From: Lachnospiraceae bacterium
Lineage (GTDB): Bacteria > Bacillota > Clostridia > Lachnospirales > Lachnospiraceae
DNA: 64,000 nucleotides
Direction of reading: 5' to 3'
NCBI GenBank assembly: GCA_022790615.1
Contig: JAAVXK010000037.1
Span: 1 to 64,000, forward strand
Positions 60,184-64,000 of the stretch are shown here, piece by piece. Made by a program: the position numbers and the translations under genes. Within the stretch, counting starts at the first letter, position 1. Each line of letters starts with the position of its first letter. The notes beneath the pieces were generated by a model. That model searched no databases and was not told the DNA's origin. It saw only the letters and a program-made list of their open reading frames with translations.

Positions 60184-60645
60184 CTAATAGAATTGTATGT
60201 TCATTGCAGACAAAAATATTACTTCATATACAACGATAGTAACGATACACAATAAGTATACCATTCTATTTTTAGTTCCCTGCCCCCCTTTTGGTACTAT
60301 ATATCTGTCCGCGGCGTCCATACATGCGTCAAACTCCTCCTTTTTTACATATGCATACAGTTCTTCCATAAACATGTCCGTTCCATCCCCTGCATGTCTG
60401 CATGCGCTGCACAACATTTTAAAAAAAGTATCCGCGCTTTCCTTATATTTTTCATTGGATAATGTTATACCCTGCTTAACCATATATACTTTCCCATTAT
60501 ATGCGTCATATAGTATATGTTCATTATCAAGCATTACCTGAACTCCGCTTTTCATCGACTTTATCACTGCCTTTACAATAACAGATATATCGTATCTACA
60601 TGGCCTGGCACATGTAAGAAATTCACTGAGCGTTATCTTTGACAA
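60184..60645 (-). CDS. Small protein with C-terminal membrane helix, Tad cluster
   Basis: I do not recognise this 153-residue protein. It is mostly soluble with five Cys, of which C12 and C16 form CARPC, and ends with one hydrophobic helix (about 127-148: MVYLLCIVTIVVYEVIFLSAM), so it is probably tail-anchored in the membrane. It starts with TTG at 60645, with AGGAGA seven bases upstream, overlapping the end of the TadE-like gene by 23 bases, and is the last gene of the pilus operon. Confidence 0.75.
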   Translation of the reverse strand: MSKITLSEFLTCARPCRYDISVIVKAVIKSMKSGVQVMLDNEHILYDAYNGKVYMVKQGITLSNEKYKESADTFFKMLCSACRHAGDGTDMFMEELYAYVKKEEFDACMDAADRYIVPKGGQGTKNRMVYLLCIVTIVVYEVIFLSAMNIQFY

Positions 60646-61057
60646 TATCCATTCTCCTTACCGATACACATATATTTTCTATCTTTGCCTCCCTGCTTAT
60701 CCTATACTCGCCAAATGCTCCCCTGAATATGTATGCAATGCCAAATTTTACTTTGGGTACGGCGTACACGCTCAAAGTTATTTTATTCCTTTTAATTTCA
60801 CATTTCAGCTCATTCACAGAATATAGCATAATCCTCTTTGAAATCTCATCCCTTATTAATTCTGACAATTCCACCGTTTCGTTAGATTCATCATAACTTT
60901 TCCCCGATACGCAAGCCTCTTCTATCACCCTGTCGGCCGTCATGTTAATCACTCCCCTGTCACAGCCAAGCAGGGCTTCATATAAAAGTGCACATATAAT
61001 ACTGATTATAAGCGGAATAATCAATGACGCCTCAACCGTTATTTTAGCATCGGCCAT
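60623..61057 (-). CDS. TadE-like pseudopilin
   Basis: A 144-residue protein of the Tad (Flp) pilus system. The N-terminus ADAKITVEASLIIPLIIS is the TadE/TadG signature: a short charged leader, Val-Glu-Ala and a hydrophobic helix (about 9-27). The rest is soluble and presumably outside. GGAGG lies six bases before the ATG at 61057. It lies between the prepilin peptidase gene and a tail-anchored protein. Confidence 0.85.
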   Translation of the reverse strand: MADAKITVEASLIIPLIISIICALLYEALLGCDRGVINMTADRVIEEACVSGKSYDESNETVELSELIRDEISKRIMLYSVNELKCEIKRNKITLSVYAVPKVKFGIAYIFRGAFGEYRISREAKIENICVSVRRMDIVKDNAQ

Positions 61058-61131
61058 GTTCCACCTCCTTATCTGCAAACCATGCCGTTCCTATTATGAC
61101 ACAAACACAGTATTCAAAGTATCAATCGAAT

Positions 61132-61151
61132 GAATTTTCAGACACGCTCTA
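61132..61151 (-). repeat. Dispersed repeat, copy 3 (20 bp, one change)
   Basis: TAGAGCGTGTCTGAAAATTC on the minus strand; the first three bases are the stop codon of the prepilin peptidase gene. Compared with copies 1 and 2 it has C for T at the eleventh position and differs after the first 19 bases. Confidence 0.85.
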
Positions 61152-61604
61152 CATAAACTTCTTACATAATAACGCTATATTAATTATTATGTAAGAAATT
61201 GCGGCAAATGGGACAAACGGAACCTCTGCCTCGGTCATGCGTCTGCTTTTTTCACCCGATATCATACGCGCCGCCATATATACGAATGCCGCAAACGACG
61301 CAAACATCATAACTATTACCGCCGTATAGATTCCTGAAACTACCCCCACCATACACATTATAATGCCGTCGCCGTAACCAATCTTTCCATGGCTTACGGC
61401 CGAATATAGTATGAGTCCCATTCCAAGAGCGATATCCCCGCACATTCTTATAACAGAATAATTATCATATATGCAGTATAACAGCGCCACGCCCGCACAT
61501 ACAGTACACGGCGCCAGAATATGTATCCTTTTATACTTTATATCTTCCACCGTTCCTATGACCAGTGCGGTTAATGCGGATATAATACTAATTGTCCTGT
61601 ACAT
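61149..61604 (-). CDS. A24-family prepilin peptidase
   Basis: A 151-residue membrane protease that cuts the leader of type IV/Tad prepilins. The two catalytic Asp are in GTVEDIKYKRI (about 20) and the GxGD motif GKIGYGDGI (about 76). Several hydrophobic segments surround them. It lacks the methylase half of larger enzymes, as in Tad-type CpaA/TadV. GGGGG lies nine bases before the ATG at 61604, which is two bases after the previous stop. Confidence 0.93.
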   Translation of the reverse strand: MYRTISIISALTALVIGTVEDIKYKRIHILAPCTVCAGVALLYCIYDNYSVIRMCGDIALGMGLILYSAVSHGKIGYGDGIIMCMVGVVSGIYTAVIVMMFASFAAFVYMAARMISGEKSRRMTEAEVPFVPFAAISYIIINIALLCKKFM

Positions 61605-61606
61605 AG

Positions 61607-62260
61607 CTAATTTCCCCCACATTTTTTACACATTCTCATCCCATCCAATTCCTCCCTAAACACAGATATAACATTTCTCCTGATTGAGGAACATTCCTTA
61701 TTGCCATGATATCTGTTCCCATATGACGTCACGTAAACCATTTTACCATCAACATCTTTGCCGCACCTTTCGCACGGATAATACTTTCCGCCGGAATCAT
61801 TCCTTTCCCCGTCAATTCCTGATAATCTGACGGTATAGACCACCGTCTTTATATAGGAACATGTGCAGGACTCGTGATACACTCTGCCGTTTGGCGTTAT
61901 GTATACAATTTCATCTCTTTGCGCGTCCTCAATAGAGGTTATTCCCGAAAACGGACGGCTGACCACATGCTGCCTTACAATGGGTCGTATGAATTCCGGG
62001 ATGGGTACGTTATCGCAGGCAACATACATGTTCATCAAGTCAATATCTCCATCCTTATCCCTCAAAGGCAGAATATTCTCCGACATATATGAAACAGCCC
62101 GTACTTTACCGAGGTCTGCAGCAAGCTTTCTCTGTACATCTTCGGCCTCTCCAAACCATATAACTATATTAATAAGTGCAAGCATCGCAAACAGGAATAT
62201 CGGGCAGACTAAGGCTGCCTCCACAGTTATTGACGCCCTGGCATCTTTATTTGTTTTCAT
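61607..62260 (-). CDS. TadE-like protein with tandem Cys/His motifs
   Basis: A 217-residue exported protein. The N-terminus DARASITVEAALVCPIFLFA is the TadE-type signature. The C-terminal half has two copies of a unit: VYITPNGRVYHESCTCSYIK with YYPCERCGK, and VYVTSYGNRYHGNKECSS with MRMCKKCGG. Each has YH, one or two Cys and a final CxxC, consistent with a small metal-binding fold. This is unusual for a pseudopilin. Only a weak GAAGG ribosome site is present. Confidence 0.85.
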   Translation of the reverse strand: MKTNKDARASITVEAALVCPIFLFAMLALINIVIWFGEAEDVQRKLAADLGKVRAVSYMSENILPLRDKDGDIDLMNMYVACDNVPIPEFIRPIVRQHVVSRPFSGITSIEDAQRDEIVYITPNGRVYHESCTCSYIKTVVYTVRLSGIDGERNDSGGKYYPCERCGKDVDGKMVYVTSYGNRYHGNKECSSIRRNVISVFREELDGMRMCKKCGGN

Positions 62261-62286
62261 AGCGCAACGCCTTCTTTCGTTTTATT

Positions 62287-62315
62287 CTAGAGCGTGTTTG
62301 AAAATTGCTTTCTGC
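62287..62315 (+). repeat. Dispersed 29-bp repeat, copy 2
   Basis: Exact copy of the 29 bases at 45732-45760, here in the leader of the TadE-like gene and opposite to its direction. Confidence 0.9.
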
Positions 62316-62357
62316 TAGACATACATGAATATTCTTATACAATCTCAAAAACTTTAT

Positions 62358-62497
62358 ATATGCCTGTATATAACAGTCATATATGGACAGGAACAGTCTT
62401 TTTGGGTGGCTGCCAATGAAAATTCTATTATTCTTATAAAGATATGCTTTTATTTTTTTTGTTCCTGCCCATACATGACCGCTATATACAGACACAT
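62358..62497 (-). ncRNA. Long RNA hairpin in the Tad operon leader
   Basis: The arms 62358-62395 and 62460-62497 are 38 bases each. On the minus-strand RNA they pair without a mismatch: 32 Watson-Crick and 6 G-U pairs. On the plus strand the same six positions are A-C mismatches. The loop is 64 bases, A/T-rich. T5 follows about eight bases after the stem, so partial termination is possible. The hairpin lies between the DUF5702-like gene and the TadE-like gene. Confidence 0.75.
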
Positions 62498-62505
62498 CAC
62501 AATAT

Positions 62506-64000
62506 TTATTTGTATGAATAGGATACCGTCGCGCCGCTTTCATATGGCTCAACACAATTTATATTGACCGTCGCCCCATATAGCGCATCCTGAAAAGAAA
62601 ACCTCATGCTGTTATTCTGCTTAATGTTATATTGTATAATATCCATAATACGGCATGTCTTTAACTTTGTTTTTCCGGATAACAACAGCATTTTAATATA
62701 ATCGCCATAATCCATTCCACTATCACATCCCAATGCAGCGATTTTCTTTTTTATAAATTCCTTTCCAAATAGGGGTATCTCTGAAAAGCTTACATTCAAT
62801 GAAGCGTCCTTTTTTATGTAGGGAATCTTCTTTCCCGCAAGCAGTACGCCAACGTCAACACATGCGTCCTCATACGCCCATGCAGCAATAATTGAATACT
62901 GCACAATCCTCACCAGGGCATCCATGCCGGTAAATCCTACAATTGCAGCCGCCGCAATATAAGCCTTATTACGCTTTTCGGGGTCAGACAATATATGAAC
63001 CATTGATATACCAGTTCTTAACATAAGTATCTTTTCCGCAACTTTTTTTAGGTTCATTTCATCACCTGTTTTTCCGGCAATAATATATTCCATCTCATAA
63101 TCAAGAGCTTTATCAGGCACCCCAGCTGCTTCATCCGACAGAAAACATCCGAAAAACATATTAATATACATGCTCATTGCCACAATATCCGTTATTTTAC
63201 CGTCACTTTTTTTGAATCCCGCATCTCTGCATTCACCGACAAACTGCTCCAGTTTCTCCGTATCATCATCAAACATATACTCCTCGCTGCTTTTGGCATC
63301 CGTTTTGCCGCATTCATCTTCATCTAACAACCCATAATATATGTCGCACTCGGAAACGGCCTTTTTGGAAACGCTTTTTTCATCGTCTAGCAAAAGCTTT
63401 AGAATGCCTCCGGACATACGTCTGATTCCCTTTCTGGGGTCGGCCTGCCCGCCCAGGCTGAGCGTGGAGTAATCAAAGCGCAAATCCCTTACATGATATG
63501 TATCAAAAAAAGTAAGAATATCATCCGCCCTATGCATATAATCGCCCCACTCCTCTCTGTCTCCCGGGACCGGCAAATCCGCAAACGCAATAGCGCTGTC
63601 AAGAATCCGTATATTTTCATCCAGATTCTTTTCAAATATAACCGTATTGCAAATCAACTTTCCGTCATACCCCCCGCCAAGACTTTGGTTAATCTCTTTT
63701 GAAATGTCGCGTGCGCATACAGTCATCCTTCGAATCTCAGACAGCTTTTCCCTCCAACTTTTTATTTTTGCAGCAGGCAATGATACACTGTTGCCGGAAC
63801 CGCCTTTTTTCGCAAGTTTTTTTAGTTCTCTCGGGAGCAGGGATATATCCGTATATTTATCTTTTGTTTTTTTCCAGATTATATCGGAACCAACGCCGGC
63901 GTTGTCAGAAGTAACTTCTCCCGCAATTCCTTCTTTCACAAAACTTACCGGGCACCTGATATTACCTCCTGAAATGCTTACGCCTTCAACAGTCTTTAAA
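62506..64000 (-). CDS. DUF5702-like Tad-cluster protein, 5' end outside the window
   Basis: The frame is open to the right edge, so the gene starts outside; 498 codons are visible. The internal GTG at 63939 is only the first possible start inside the window and no ribosome site supports it. The sequence (YGDYIKMLLLSGKTKLKTCR then MDIIQYNIKQ near the C-terminus, and a central helical region with GFTGMDALVRIVQYSIIAAWAY) resembles DUF5702 proteins of clostridial Tad clusters, which have a TadE-type N-terminus. It probably belongs to the pilus or secretion system. Confidence 0.75.
   Translation of the reverse strand, partial: LKTVEGVSISGGNIRCPVSFVKEGIAGEVTSDNAGVGSDIIWKKTKDKYTDISLLPRELKKLAKKGGSGNSVSLPAAKIKSWREKLSEIRRMTVCARDISKEINQSLGGGYDGKLICNTVIFEKNLDENIRILDSAIAFADLPVPGDREEWGDYMHRADDILTFFDTYHVRDLRFDYSTLSLGGQADPRKGIRRMSGGILKLLLDDEKSVSKKAVSECDIYYGLLDEDECGKTDAKSSEEYMFDDDTEKLEQFVGECRDAGFKKSDGKITDIVAMSMYINMFFGCFLSDEAAGVPDKALDYEMEYIIAGKTGDEMNLKKVAEKILMLRTGISMVHILSDPEKRNKAYIAAAAIVGFTGMDALVRIVQYSIIAAWAYEDACVDVGVLLAGKKIPYIKKDASLNVSFSEIPLFGKEFIKKKIAALGCDSGMDYGDYIKMLLLSGKTKLKTCRIMDIIQYNIKQNNSMRFSFQDALYGATVNINCVEPYESGATVSYSYK

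Noticed and set aside
61132-62315. Composite transposon bounded by the inverted TAGAGCGTGT repeats
   Set aside because: The segment holds genes that fit the surrounding Tad operon, there is no transposase, and no target duplication was seen at the ends.
62247-62555. A 102-codon minus-strand reading frame
   Set aside because: It covers the dispersed repeat and the long hairpin and has no ribosome site; its translation is low-complexity and unlike any protein.

Overview
The window looks like a chromosomal segment of a Gram-positive, anaerobic, plant-fibre-degrading member of the Clostridia, most likely Lachnospiraceae. This is inferred from gene content: pyruvate formate-lyase under a ZTP riboswitch, a secreted GH10 xylanase with a Lys-rich Ig-like domain, MecA, DegV, YwmB, an F-type ATP synthase with a sodium-type c subunit, many lipoproteins and strong AGGAGG ribosome binding sites. 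No rRNA, tRNA, CRISPR array, transposase or prophage gene was seen.

Layout. 1-1.6 kb: a secreted protein (cut by the window edge) and a matrixin-type metalloprotease, then an AbiEi-like gene remnant. 1.7-8.6 kb: leuS, an L,D-transpeptidase with Ig-like repeats, and a divergent Ca2+-type P-ATPase. 8.8-11.3 kb: GH10 xylanase and a small membrane protein. 11.4-16.8 kb: a 6S-like RNA candidate, a ZTP riboswitch with its terminator, pflB, an AraC-type regulator on the other strand, then pflA. 17-25 kb: lgt, then (minus strand) two paralogous solute-binding-type lipoproteins below a histidine kinase and an OmpR-type response regulator. 25-31 kb: an RsmB/F-type rRNA methyltransferase, an M29 aminopeptidase, a large exported protein with a C39-like end, and ywmB.

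31-48 kb: degV, then a minus-strand block read from right to left as tsaC, a YwlE-like protein, rpiB, proC and the complete ATP synthase operon atpZIBEFHAGDC with a chemoreceptor gene directly behind atpC. The order tsaC-ywlE-rpiB-atp-ywmB matches what is known from Bacillus subtilis. cwlD and a GH18 protein lie to the right. 47.5-53.3 kb: a long gene-poor stretch with promoters and a possible small RNA, mecA, a DUF1858 protein and a four-gene lipoprotein/ABC transporter operon. 53.4-58.4 kb: a 55-residue 2[4Fe-4S] ferredoxin, then murG, a HIT protein, a flavodoxin-SCP2 protein and a rhomboid protease. 58.6-64 kb: a RACo-like iron-sulfur ASKHA protein, and the tail of a Tad-type pilus operon (TadE-like proteins, A24 prepilin peptidase, a DUF5702-like protein running off the window).

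How parts work together. The clearest unexpected link is regulatory: the promoter of the two-component operon (about 25.1 kb) and that of the lipoprotein/ABC operon (about 53.2 kb) carry the same 11-bp-spaced operator at the same distance from the -10 box, so one response regulator probably controls both. The second is an RNA hairpin of 38 base pairs inside the Tad operon whose imperfections are all G-U pairs in the transcribed strand. pflB and pflA form the fermentative glycyl-radical system, and the ATP synthase c subunit predicts sodium coupling.
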